7,842 nt of DNA from Methanolobus sp. UBA474. GTDB lineage: Archaea; Halobacteriota; Methanosarcinia; Methanosarcinales; Methanosarcinaceae. The notes below the pieces were generated by a model that was not told where the DNA came from, did no database searches, and saw nothing but the letters and a program-made list of their open reading frames with translations. A program made the position numbers and the translations under genes. The stretch is from assembly GCA_002501695.1 (NCBI GenBank), contig DANZ01000021.1:1-7842 (forward strand). The letters run 5' to 3'. Shown piece by piece: positions 1-6,516 of the stretch (positions are counted from its first letter, which is position 1; each line of letters begins with the position of its first letter).

Positions 1-407
1 AAAGGGCAAGCTGGATGCAGGAGACCTGGTTCCTTGTGAGGATGATAGCTCCTCTGCTGCTCATAGGCGTTTTCTTCGCAGGTATCATTGTAGAGCTCCT
101 TCCTTCCGAAGTAGTGGTAAAATACGTAGGTGGTGGCAATTTCATGTCGTACTTCATCGCCTCTGTGGCTGCTGCACTGATGTATTTCTCCACGCTTACG
201 GAAGTCCCTATAATCAGTGCTCTTACCATACTTGGAATGGCTAAAGGGCCCGCTCTTTCCATGCTGCTCGCCGGTCCGGCATTGAGCCTTCCCAGCATGA
301 TAGTGATAAGCAGGATCATGGGAATTCAAAAGGGACTTTCATATATTGTGCTGGTGGTCATAATGGCAATGATCTCAGGATCCATGTTCGAATACTATAT
401 ACTGTAA
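1..407 (+). CDS. DUF318/ArsP-type permease, C-terminal part (5' end outside window)
   Basis: The reading frame is open from the first base of the window, so this is the 3' portion of a longer gene; the Met codon at 15 is internal rather than the true start. About 134 residues are visible. They are strongly hydrophobic, with probable membrane helices (numbered from that Met) near 9-29, 42-61, 66-100 (two short segments around a Gly/Pro-rich stretch) and 107-127. The EVP at 63-65 and the following GPALSMLLAGPALSLPS-like segment (78-94) are typical of the C-terminal half of the DUF318 permease family (ArsP_1-like). Members export metalloid or organoarsenic compounds or have no proven substrate, and the family is usually about 300-350 residues. 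Small CxxC thioredoxins and DGC proteins commonly sit beside such permeases, and both follow here. The family call is by recalled motif resemblance; the substrate is unknown. Confidence 0.85.
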   Translation, partial: RASWMQETWFLVRMIAPLLLIGVFFAGIIVELLPSEVVVKYVGGGNFMSYFIASVAAALMYFSTLTEVPIISALTILGMAKGPALSMLLAGPALSLPSMIVISRIMGIQKGLSYIVLVVIMAMISGSMFEYYIL

Positions 408-426
408 GTGAAAAGTGGTGTAAAGG

Positions 427-1116
427 ATGAAACTGTTGATCATTTCGGACATACACGGGAACAAGGAAGCTCTCGATGCAGTTATGGCTGTACCCCATGA
501 TGATGTTATCTGCCTCGGAGACATTGTGGATTATGGCCCGTCCCCCGGCGAATGTATCGATCTGCTCAGGGAGCAGGACATACCAGCCATCCGGGGAAAT
601 CATGATAATGCGGTAGCTTTTGGAATGGAATGCGGCTGTGGTTATGAGTACAAACACCTCTCCCTGGCAACAAGAGAATACACCACAGACATCTTGAATG
701 ATATGCAGATGGAGTTCCTTCGCGCTCTTCCCATGAATCTTGAACGGACAGAAAATGGCATCAAGCTCTACTTTGCGCATGGCAGCCCCCTGTCCTTCTA
801 TGATTATATCAAGCCCGACACTCCCGAAGAGACAATTAAGGAGCTTATAAAGGAAGTAGATGCAGATGTCCTGTTCATTGGGCATTCCCACCTTCCTTTT
901 ATAAGGACGGTCGGTGATATGATACTGGTTAATCCGGGCTCGGTGGGCCAGCCCAGAGATGGCGATATACGAGCAAGCTGCGCTGTCTTTGATACTGACA
1001 CATTGCAGGCTGAGATCGTCCGGACAGAGTATGATATGGAAAGTGTCTTCGGGAAGATTAGGAAGAACATGCCTCATGCAGATGAACTGATCTCAATATT
1101 AAAAAGGGGAAAGTGA
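427..1116 (+). CDS. calcineurin-like metallophosphoesterase (YfcE/MJ0936/ApaH-like)
   Basis: This 229-residue protein carries the full set of dinuclear metallophosphoesterase motifs in order: D8-x-H10 in SDIHGN, G30-D31 in LGDIVDYGP, GNHD at 56-59, H117-G118 in FAHGSP, and GHSH at 151-154. A NPGSVGQPRDGD segment follows at 168-179, typical of the compact Metallophos_2 group (COG0639-like). It should be a cytoplasmic, Mn/Ni/Fe-dependent phosphodiesterase or phosphatase; the physiological substrate cannot be read from sequence. The start at 427 is supported by GGTG at 417-420, six bases upstream. The gene begins 19 bp after the permease stop, so co-transcription is likely. Length is slightly above the about 165-residue minimal YfcE type because of an insert (about 61-110) holding C68 and C70 in a CGC pair. 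No obvious functional link to the thiol proteins downstream. Confidence 0.9.
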   Translation: MKLLIISDIHGNKEALDAVMAVPHDDVICLGDIVDYGPSPGECIDLLREQDIPAIRGNHDNAVAFGMECGCGYEYKHLSLATREYTTDILNDMQMEFLRALPMNLERTENGIKLYFAHGSPLSFYDYIKPDTPEETIKELIKEVDADVLFIGHSHLPFIRTVGDMILVNPGSVGQPRDGDIRASCAVFDTDTLQAEIVRTEYDMESVFGKIRKNMPHADELISILKRGK

Positions 1117-1121
1117 AATTA

Positions 1122-1147
1122 AATTATCATTCCCTCAAATGATAATT
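1122..1147. promoter_or_regulatory. perfect 10-bp inverted repeat before the thioredoxin gene
   Basis: AATTATCATT (1122-1131) and its exact reverse complement AATGATAATT (1138-1147) flank a 6-base spacer, CCCTCA. The repeat fills most of the 51-bp gap between the phosphoesterase and the thioredoxin, ending 20 bp before the thioredoxin start. Overlapping AT-rich sequence (1117-1127, AAATTAAATTA) could act as a TATA element for an internal promoter. It may be an operator for an ArsR/SmtB-type repressor, or an RNA hairpin that sets relative expression in the operon. It lacks a T-run and so does not look like a terminator. The role is inferred. Confidence 0.45.
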
Positions 1148-1157
1148 CAAAAAGCAA

Positions 1158-1164
1158 AGGTGAT
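1158..1164 (+). promoter_or_regulatory. strong ribosome binding site AGGTGAT for the thioredoxin gene
   Basis: AGGTGAT is complementary to the conserved 3' end of archaeal 16S rRNA (AUCACCUCC) and lies a few bases before the ATG at 1168, fixing that start. It is the best match to the anti-Shine-Dalgarno sequence in the window. Confidence 0.75.
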
Positions 1165-1167
1165 ATA

Positions 1168-1401
1168 ATGAAAATAGAGATCCTTGGAACAGGTTGTGCA
1201 AAGTGCAAGAAGACAAAGGAAATAGTCGAGCAGGCAGTTGCTGAGCTTGGTGTCGATGCGGAAGTGGTTAAGGTCGAGGACATAAATGCTGCAATGGATT
1301 ATGGCGTAATGATCACGCCGGCTGTTGTGATCGACGGGGACGTAAAGATAGCAGGGAAGGTCCCGTCGCTGGATAAAGTAAAGGAATGGATCGCAAAATA
1401 A
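1168..1401 (+). CDS. small thioredoxin/glutaredoxin-like protein (MTH895/TM0996 family)
   Basis: This 77-residue protein starts MKIEILGTGCAKC, with the redox-active pair C10-A-K-C13 at the N-terminus of the first helix and a cis-proline loop at T50-P51 in ITPAVVIDG, the two hallmarks of the thioredoxin fold. Length and motif fit the archaeal MTH895-like 'redox-active disulfide protein 2' family, minimal thioredoxins found in methanogens and often next to DUF318 permeases. It probably acts in the cytoplasm as a thiol-disulfide exchanger or thiol relay; the partner is unknown. The neighbouring permease upstream and Cys-rich DGC protein 17 bp downstream are the obvious candidates. The start is fixed by the AGGTGAT site. 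There are no other cysteines. Confidence 0.92.
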   Translation: MKIEILGTGCAKCKKTKEIVEQAVAELGVDAEVVKVEDINAAMDYGVMITPAVVIDGDVKIAGKVPSLDKVKEWIAK

Positions 1402-1418
1402 AACATTGAGGAATGAAA

Positions 1419-1817
1419 ATGGCAGAAGATATAAAAATGGCGAAAACCGCTAAATGTGCATGCGAAGCTGCATTCGTCGGCCTGTATGCATGCTCCGGCG
1501 GCTCCAATGTGGGACAGATGGCAAACAGGATAGCAGTTGAGCTTACTAAGCAGGGTAAAGGCAGCATGATGTGTACTGTCGGGATCGGGGGCAATGTCCC
1601 AGGCATCATGAAAAGTACGGAAGGTACGGACGAGATCATTGCCATCGACGGCTGTCCCCTGATATGTGCAAGGAGAACACTGGAACTTGCAGGATTCACA
1701 GTCAATAAGCATATAGTCCTCACAGAGCTCGGCATGCAGAAGAACAAGGAACTGGACCTGGAAGGGAGCGAGATAAAAGAAATGATGACAAAAGTAGAGA
1801 GTGCTTTTGACATTTAA
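1419..1817 (+). CDS. DGC-domain putative zinc-binding protein
   Basis: This is a 132-residue protein when started at the second ATG. The upstream ATG at 1413 is only one base after the TTGAGG site (1406-1411), whereas 1419 has a normal 7-base spacing, so 1419 is preferred. It matches the DGC family, named for the D77-G78-C79 motif in AIDGCPLICARR. Further conserved features are C13-A-C15 near the N-terminus, ACSGGSNVGQMAN at 24-36 with C25, C52 before a GIGGNVPG loop, and C83. The cysteines are thought to bind zinc or another soft metal in this family, whose biochemical role is not established. A SGGSNVGQ turn resembles a phosphate/anion-binding loop. Context with the CxxC thioredoxin and the permease suggests handling of a thiophilic metal(loid) or a sulfur compound; this is inference. 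Confidence 0.88.
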   Translation: MAEDIKMAKTAKCACEAAFVGLYACSGGSNVGQMANRIAVELTKQGKGSMMCTVGIGGNVPGIMKSTEGTDEIIAIDGCPLICARRTLELAGFTVNKHIVLTELGMQKNKELDLEGSEIKEMMTKVESAFDI

Positions 1818-1849
1818 AGCGGGGGTCACCTGGATTAAGGCAGATTCAC

Positions 1850-2059
1850 ATGGGTCCCATTGAAAAGTTCCAACCTGTATCCATGTCTGCTGGCATTGGT
1901 GGAGCATGTCCCGCTTCCCACATCCATTCTATGAGCCTGATCCTCCAGCTGGTATTGCTACCAGTGTATTTGCTGGTATTCGCATGGACCATTGCACTCA
2001 GTGGTTTCCCACCTGTTGCGTGTGAGGAAGTGATGGGTATGCAAAGTAAAGCTTGTTGA
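1850..2059 (+). CDS. possible small Cys-containing single-helix membrane protein
   Basis: An open frame of 69 codons lies in the otherwise empty 288 bp between the DGC gene and the terminator. The translation has one clear hydrophobic stretch (about residues 29-51, LILQLVLLPVYLLVFAWTIAL), a GGACPASHIHSM segment before it and VACEEVMGMQSKAC after it (C20, C58, C69, two histidines). Codon usage resembles that of the neighbours. The start is weakly supported: AAGG at 1837-1840 is the only ribosome-binding-like sequence, about 9 bases upstream. It would sit 32 bp after the DGC stop and end just before the terminator hairpin, so it could be the last gene of the operon. I do not recognise a family. 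It may equally be a chance frame. Confidence 0.35.
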   Translation: MGPIEKFQPVSMSAGIGGACPASHIHSMSLILQLVLLPVYLLVFAWTIALSGFPPVACEEVMGMQSKAC

Positions 2060-2083
2060 AAACTGGCGCTGACAAATTTATTT

Positions 2084-2106
2084 AAGAGGGGATTTCCCCT
2101 CTTTTT
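2084..2106 (+). terminator. hairpin plus T-run terminator between convergent genes
   Basis: AAGAGGGG (2084-2091) and CCCCTCTT (2096-2103) form a perfect 8-bp stem with an ATTT loop, running into five T residues (2102-2106). It closes the plus-strand permease-DGC transcript. Read on the minus strand the same stem follows the stop codon of the thioester-protein gene and is trailed by AAATAAATTT, so it may serve both convergent transcripts. Archaeal termination mainly depends on the T-rich tract; the stem may stabilise 3' ends. Confidence 0.75.
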
Positions 2107-5100
2107 CAGTGTTCACCTACACTCACATCCGTCCCGCTCACCTCGGCGCTGACATGGGGGTTATAGTACGAATACGCCCGGCTCTCCTGTGCGATCGCCT
2201 TCACCGGGAACAATGCCCTCATCTGGATGCTGAAGCTTATTTCCTCGCCCGGCTGCATGTCATCAATATAGAGTATCACTTTGCGGCCTGCGACCTCATA
2301 GCGGGTTATCACGCCTTCTTCCTTAAGAGCTGCAAGGCTTGGTATTACAGGAGTGAAGCCGGTGGGCACTGCTATATCCACTATCATCATGCCGCTGGAT
2401 GTCGCCCTGCCGTCGATGCCGCGCAGGCCGTTGTACTTCAGGCGGGTCTGCACGTTCACAATATCGTTCACGGTGACATTTGCAGAGTCGTATTCCACTT
2501 CAAGCTCGATCTCTTTCTGCGGGGCCACCTCAGGCAGTATCACATTGAAGCGCCTTACAAGCTGGTAACTGAGCTCGCCCGTACCTTCAAGTTCCAGCTT
2601 TACCTGCGATGCGTTCTGAGGGATCTCGATGATCTGTACAACATCGAAATTCCCGGGGTTCACGTCTATCGACCTTACCGTGGCATTGTCTGCAAATACC
2701 GTTACTGTTGCATCTACATCTCTTCCGGCTGATGCCGCCGCACTCATCAGCGCCCTGAAAGCCATGACAGTGTCCTGGGTACTGGAGAAGCCTCCATTGG
2801 AATTGCGCTGTGCTGAGATCCATTTCAGCGAAGAGCTGGCTACGGGGTTCTTTGCTTCTATCAGTGCAAGGGTGGCATAGGCCGTGGTCTCTACGTTCTT
2901 GCTGGACGGCACCATGAAATCATAGCCGCGGTGCTCGTATGGCATCGGCACCGGTCCTTCGCCGTAGCCCCAGTAAGTGCCGCTGTCATCCTCTTCTGCG
3001 ATCGCGAGCAGGTCTTTCAGGGCTTTATCCGCGAAGGGACTGTCAAGCTTCTGCAGGGCCAGGGCACCGATAGCAAGAGCGTAAGGGTCTTTCTGGGCTG
3101 CCAGGTTGTCCTCAAGATACCTGCGGGCGTCGGCCATCATCACCGGATTTGCGGAACCGTATTCATCAAGCGCCAGAGCTACATAGGCTGTCAGGGCGTA
3201 TGTGCCGCTGACCCCGCCCATCATGTCCTGGTGTATCACAAAACCCACCGGCTCCCAGGAGCCGTCAGCCTGCTGGTGAGAGCCTATCCAGGCTGCGGAA
3301 TCGGCAAGAATACCCTCATCAATGGTGGTGAGGTCTCTTGCCCCGCTGAACTGGGAGAGCACGAACGCTGTCAGCCACAGACTGCCTTCCGGATCGCTCT
3401 CCCCAAAAGCCGAGAAGGAGCCGTCTTCGTGCATGTAGGTCAACTGTCGCTGGTAGCCTGTGATTATGTACATCTCGGCCTTGGCTTTGAGTTCGGGGTT
3501 ATCCTGGCCTGTGGCCTCAAGGTAGCGCAGCACCTCAACATCTGTTGAGAAGAGCATCATGTTCTGTTCCCCGCACCCGTAGGGCATGCCCAGCAGGTTG
3601 TCAACGCCATTGATGGTCTGGGCCACTATGCTCGGGCTGAAGCTCACAAGCACCTTTCCTGAATCTGCAACTATCCCTCCCGGAAGAGTTGCATCCAGAA
3701 GCGCAGAACCGTTCTTCAGGACACCATTATCCACAAGCTCCCTTGTAGCTCCTTCAGGCTCAACTATCACATCCTTCCTGACGGCATCGGCCTTCTCTGT
3801 GGTCTGGCCTGTTATCTCGAGGGTCATCCTGCCGACCCCGGTGGGCCGGATAGTGAAACTGGCATAGCCCACACTGTTGGCTTCAACTGTCACTTCCTGC
3901 ACGTCATCTCCGGCTATATCGAACCAGTCGGCGCCTGAGAGAGTAAGCCTTACGTCCTGCTCCCTGTCAAGATAGTTGTAGACCTGCACCTGCACCGGGA
4001 ACTCCTCGCCCCGGATAACCGAGTAGGGCAGGTCAGGGTCAATGAAGAAGTCCTGGAACACTGTCAGGCTTGATTCGGAAATGCCAATGCCGTCCGATCC
4101 GGATGAGACTGCATGCATCCTCCATGTTGTAATGCTGTCGGGTGCTGCCAGTTCAAGGCTTGCAAGACCATTCTCATCGGTGAGCAACTCAGGCATCCAG
4201 ACCCATGTCTCAGGGAAGAACTGGCGCACACGCTGTACCTCTGCAAGGGAAGCGCCTGAACCCGTATCCTCCCCAGCGGACCCATCATCAGCTATATCTG
4301 CGTCCATGGGAGCTTCTTCCATCACAGGGGCTTCCACAGCCATCTCATTCCCAAGGGCTTTATCCATATCAACAAAACCTCCTGCAAAACCATCCGCTTC
4401 CCATTCCGCCCTGTTCTGTGACCGAGGGACATTTATCCCCGGAGATGCCATTACGGTCACACCGGTACCCTCAAGCATCTCATAGGCACCCTCACGATAC
4501 CAGGAAGGATGGGACTCTGCCTGCGGCTCCATAAAGCGCTTTTCCAGCTCATCAAAGACCTGTTTCAGATTGAGCCGGCCTCCGCTCAGGGAATATACCG
4601 ACTCGTCAACGATGGAGAAGCCTATCATGGACCTGCTGCCCGCATCGAAATATACGGTCACGTTTTCCCCCGGCTCCGCTGATCCATTGTCAAAGGAAGT
4701 TTTCAGGTCCACCTTTGAGGAGAACTGCACGTCAAAGGGCAGCACATCCACGGAAACCTCGCTATCTGGATTGATCATGTAGGCCACGACCTTTGCCTGC
4801 GGGCTCATCTGCAGTGTCACAGGGACATTGATATCCTGCTCCCTGCTGGTTCCCGAATAGACGGTCCTGCCGTTGGCGAACACATCATAGAATACAGTTC
4901 CTGGATTAGTGGAGTAGACCCTGAAAGTGACGACATCCCCTACTTCCGGAATACCATTGCTGAGCTGGCTGATATGGATGAAACTTGCGCTTGGAGAGTA
5001 GACAGCATTCATCTCCTTATATGCATAGGCATTATCTGCATTTGCAGTGATGGAGCATTGCAAGGCAGATGCAGGCACATCATAGGTAAGGAGTGCGCCA

Positions 5101-6347
5101 CCGTTTTTGGTGGATATGGTTTGCTGGTCTGCAGTATCTTGGTAGGACTCGTCCCTGAAGGTCACATCAACAGTCACCTGAGTGTCCACAGGCTTTCCTC
5201 CGGGATCCTTGGTCACCACGAGCACCTGAAGCGGCATGCCTGGCTTGATGTAGCTCGATTCGGGGATTATCTGGAGCACAAGCGGGGACTCGGCAATGGT
5301 CAGCAGCTTGTTGCTGGTCTCGCTGTGGTTACCCGTATCCGTGACAGTGACATTCAGAATCAGGCTTGCCTGCCCGCCCGCACCATAGGTGCCCGCTGCA
5401 TATCCAACAGCAGGCAGTTCGAAATCCACAGAGCCGTTGTCAAGCTTCGCATCGTAGGTGGCATACTGCTCCCACTCACCCACATATCGGGAAGCTTCAA
5501 CAAGCACCTCACCTTCCACATCCTTTCCAAAGAAATATGATGATGAAACTGTGCCTGTTATCCTGTCCGACACAAGGAACCAGTCCCGGGGAGTGCTTAC
5601 CGTGACATCGAATTTCGGGAGCACGTACTTATCCACCTGGATATCCACATTTGAGATAGAATCCCCTGCTGTTGCCTTTATTTTCCAGGTTCCCAGGTTG
5701 AGCTCGGAGGCAAGTGGCAGGTCGAAAGAAGCAACACCGTATTCATTCGAGCTCATTTCCTCCTTGAAAACCTTGATGCCTTTTGCATCCGTTATCTCGA
5801 CCAGTATATCCTGTTCCACAGGCACCAGATTGTTGTTGAGTGAGAGTATCCTGCCGTGGATGGTCTGGCCTGGCTTGTAGATGGGCTTGTCAGTTTCGAT
5901 GAAGAGCGGGTTGTTACGCACTACTTCCACTGTGGCAGTGAAATTGCGCCCGTAGCCTGCCGGCCTTGCAGTGAGCACATAGCGGCCCTCTTTCACATCA
6001 GGCACCTCAAAGGAAGCTACGGAATTGCCTGCACCGGCTGTAGAGGCCGTTATTAGAGATACTTCCGTATTATTCTCGTCGGTGAGAGTGTATTCAATGC
6101 ACCGGCTGACCGGCTGGCCGTCCTCAAAGGCTGCCATGGTTATCGAACTCTCGCCGCCGGAGAAAAGCACTCTGGGAGCGAGTATGAAGAACTCATCTCC
6201 TGCATCTGCAAGCTGCCCGGTACACGGACCAGCCACACTGGAAGAGAGTTCATTTTTGTTATCGATACACCCTGAGAAAAGGGAGAATAATATCAGTATG
6301 CAAAGTAACCGGGACTTAAGTCTGGTCCCTTTCATTTTTAGTATCAT
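2106..6347 (-). CDS. alpha-2-macroglobulin/complement-like thioester lipoprotein
   Basis: This 1413-residue extracytoplasmic protein should be a large-molecule trap or surface tag that bonds covalently to targets through an internal thioester. A basic N-terminus and hydrophobic stretch (14-26) lead to a lipobox-like LFSGC with Cys27. Approximate order: MG1 (50-145); MG2 with ETDKPIYKPGQT (151-162); MG3 opening at KYVLPKFDV (240-248); MG4-MG5 (356-545); MG6 with VDESVYSL (580-587); an acidic bait-like linker (606-707); A2M core from FPETWVW (711-717), with FFIDPDLPYSVIRGEE (767-782); thioester domain (about 905-1205) with GCGEQNM (Cys925, Gln928), His1039 in VIHQDMMGG and GGFSSTQDTVMAFRAL (1185-1200); CUB-like segment; receptor-binding-like domain (about 1300-1405) ending YSYYNP. 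These signatures follow eukaryotic A2M/C3/TEP proteins more than the E. coli YfhM type. Only six cysteines are present (16, 27, 42, 83, 431, 925) and about 11 N-x-S/T sequons. Start at 6347 has GGTGTGGTAG just upstream; Met5 has no such site. No protease or penicillin-binding-protein partner is adjacent. The target is unknown. Confidence 0.95.
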   Translation of the reverse strand: MILKMKGTRLKSRLLCILILFSLFSGCIDNKNELSSSVAGPCTGQLADAGDEFFILAPRVLFSGGESSITMAAFEDGQPVSRCIEYTLTDENNTEVSLITASTAGAGNSVASFEVPDVKEGRYVLTARPAGYGRNFTATVEVVRNNPLFIETDKPIYKPGQTIHGRILSLNNNLVPVEQDILVEITDAKGIKVFKEEMSSNEYGVASFDLPLASELNLGTWKIKATAGDSISNVDIQVDKYVLPKFDVTVSTPRDWFLVSDRITGTVSSSYFFGKDVEGEVLVEASRYVGEWEQYATYDAKLDNGSVDFELPAVGYAAGTYGAGGQASLILNVTVTDTGNHSETSNKLLTIAESPLVLQIIPESSYIKPGMPLQVLVVTKDPGGKPVDTQVTVDVTFRDESYQDTADQQTISTKNGGALLTYDVPASALQCSITANADNAYAYKEMNAVYSPSASFIHISQLSNGIPEVGDVVTFRVYSTNPGTVFYDVFANGRTVYSGTSREQDINVPVTLQMSPQAKVVAYMINPDSEVSVDVLPFDVQFSSKVDLKTSFDNGSAEPGENVTVYFDAGSRSMIGFSIVDESVYSLSGGRLNLKQVFDELEKRFMEPQAESHPSWYREGAYEMLEGTGVTVMASPGINVPRSQNRAEWEADGFAGGFVDMDKALGNEMAVEAPVMEEAPMDADIADDGSAGEDTGSGASLAEVQRVRQFFPETWVWMPELLTDENGLASLELAAPDSITTWRMHAVSSGSDGIGISESSLTVFQDFFIDPDLPYSVIRGEEFPVQVQVYNYLDREQDVRLTLSGADWFDIAGDDVQEVTVEANSVGYASFTIRPTGVGRMTLEITGQTTEKADAVRKDVIVEPEGATRELVDNGVLKNGSALLDATLPGGIVADSGKVLVSFSPSIVAQTINGVDNLLGMPYGCGEQNMMLFSTDVEVLRYLEATGQDNPELKAKAEMYIITGYQRQLTYMHEDGSFSAFGESDPEGSLWLTAFVLSQFSGARDLTTIDEGILADSAAWIGSHQQADGSWEPVGFVIHQDMMGGVSGTYALTAYVALALDEYGSANPVMMADARRYLEDNLAAQKDPYALAIGALALQKLDSPFADKALKDLLAIAEEDDSGTYWGYGEGPVPMPYEHRGYDFMVPSSKNVETTAYATLALIEAKNPVASSSLKWISAQRNSNGGFSSTQDTVMAFRALMSAAASAGRDVDATVTVFADNATVRSIDVNPGNFDVVQIIEIPQNASQVKLELEGTGELSYQLVRRFNVILPEVAPQKEIELEVEYDSANVTVNDIVNVQTRLKYNGLRGIDGRATSSGMMIVDIAVPTGFTPVIPSLAALKEEGVITRYEVAGRKVILYIDDMQPGEEISFSIQMRALFPVKAIAQESRAYSYYNPHVSAEVSGTDVSVGEH

Positions 6348-6410
6348 TTTTCTACCACACCCGACAGAATATCAGGAATATTGTTATGATAGAAAGTATG
6401 GAACAGGACG

Positions 6411-6421
6411 GTATATACTTT
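6411..6421 (-). promoter_or_regulatory. candidate TATA box for the thioester-protein gene
   Basis: On the minus strand AAAGTATATAC matches an archaeal TATA element. A start site about 25 bases downstream (near 6390) would give an untranslated leader of roughly 40 bases before the ATG at 6347, including the GGTGTGGTAG ribosome-binding-like sequence. It is positioned by pattern only. Confidence 0.5.
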
Positions 6422-6426
6422 GCTTA

Positions 6427-6448
6427 AACTTCAAGGGTGTTTGAAGTT
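6427..6448. promoter_or_regulatory. perfect 8-bp inverted repeat upstream of the TATA box (candidate operator)
   Basis: AACTTCAA (6427-6434) and TTGAAGTT (6441-6448) are exact reverse complements separated by GGGTGT. The repeat lies 5-6 bp upstream of the candidate TATA box on the minus strand, where the BRE is expected, so a protein bound here could block TFB or recruit it. It is followed by no T-run in either direction, which argues against a simple terminator for wrbA. The remainder of the 169-bp gap (6449-6516) is AT-rich with runs such as TTTTGAATTT on the minus strand, which could end the wrbA transcript. Confidence 0.45.
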
Positions 6449-6516
6449 ATAAAGGACAGTACAATTTTAATTCGAAATTCAAAAGCCTTCCGATCGAGTT
6501 TCGACAACTGGGGTCT

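Noticed and set aside
358..1077. Long minus-strand frame opposite the phosphoesterase
   Set aside because: The plus-strand frame has every metallophosphoesterase motif in order; the minus frame has no recognisable motif and is a mirror of that coding sequence.
1413..1418. Upstream ATG as the start of the DGC gene
   Set aside because: The TTGAGG site would be only one base away; the ATG at 1419 has normal spacing.
1299..1907. Overlapping minus-strand frames opposite the thioredoxin and DGC genes
   Set aside because: Both plus-strand genes are clear family members with proper ribosome binding sites; the opposite frames show no family features.
4227..4532. Anaphylatoxin-like domain in the thioester protein
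   Set aside because: The position corresponds to that of C3, but the segment has no cysteines; a bait-like linker fits better.
2109..6444. Many plus-strand frames of 70-200 codons across the thioester-protein gene
   Set aside because: The minus-strand protein is continuous and motif-rich over 1413 residues, so these are shadow frames.
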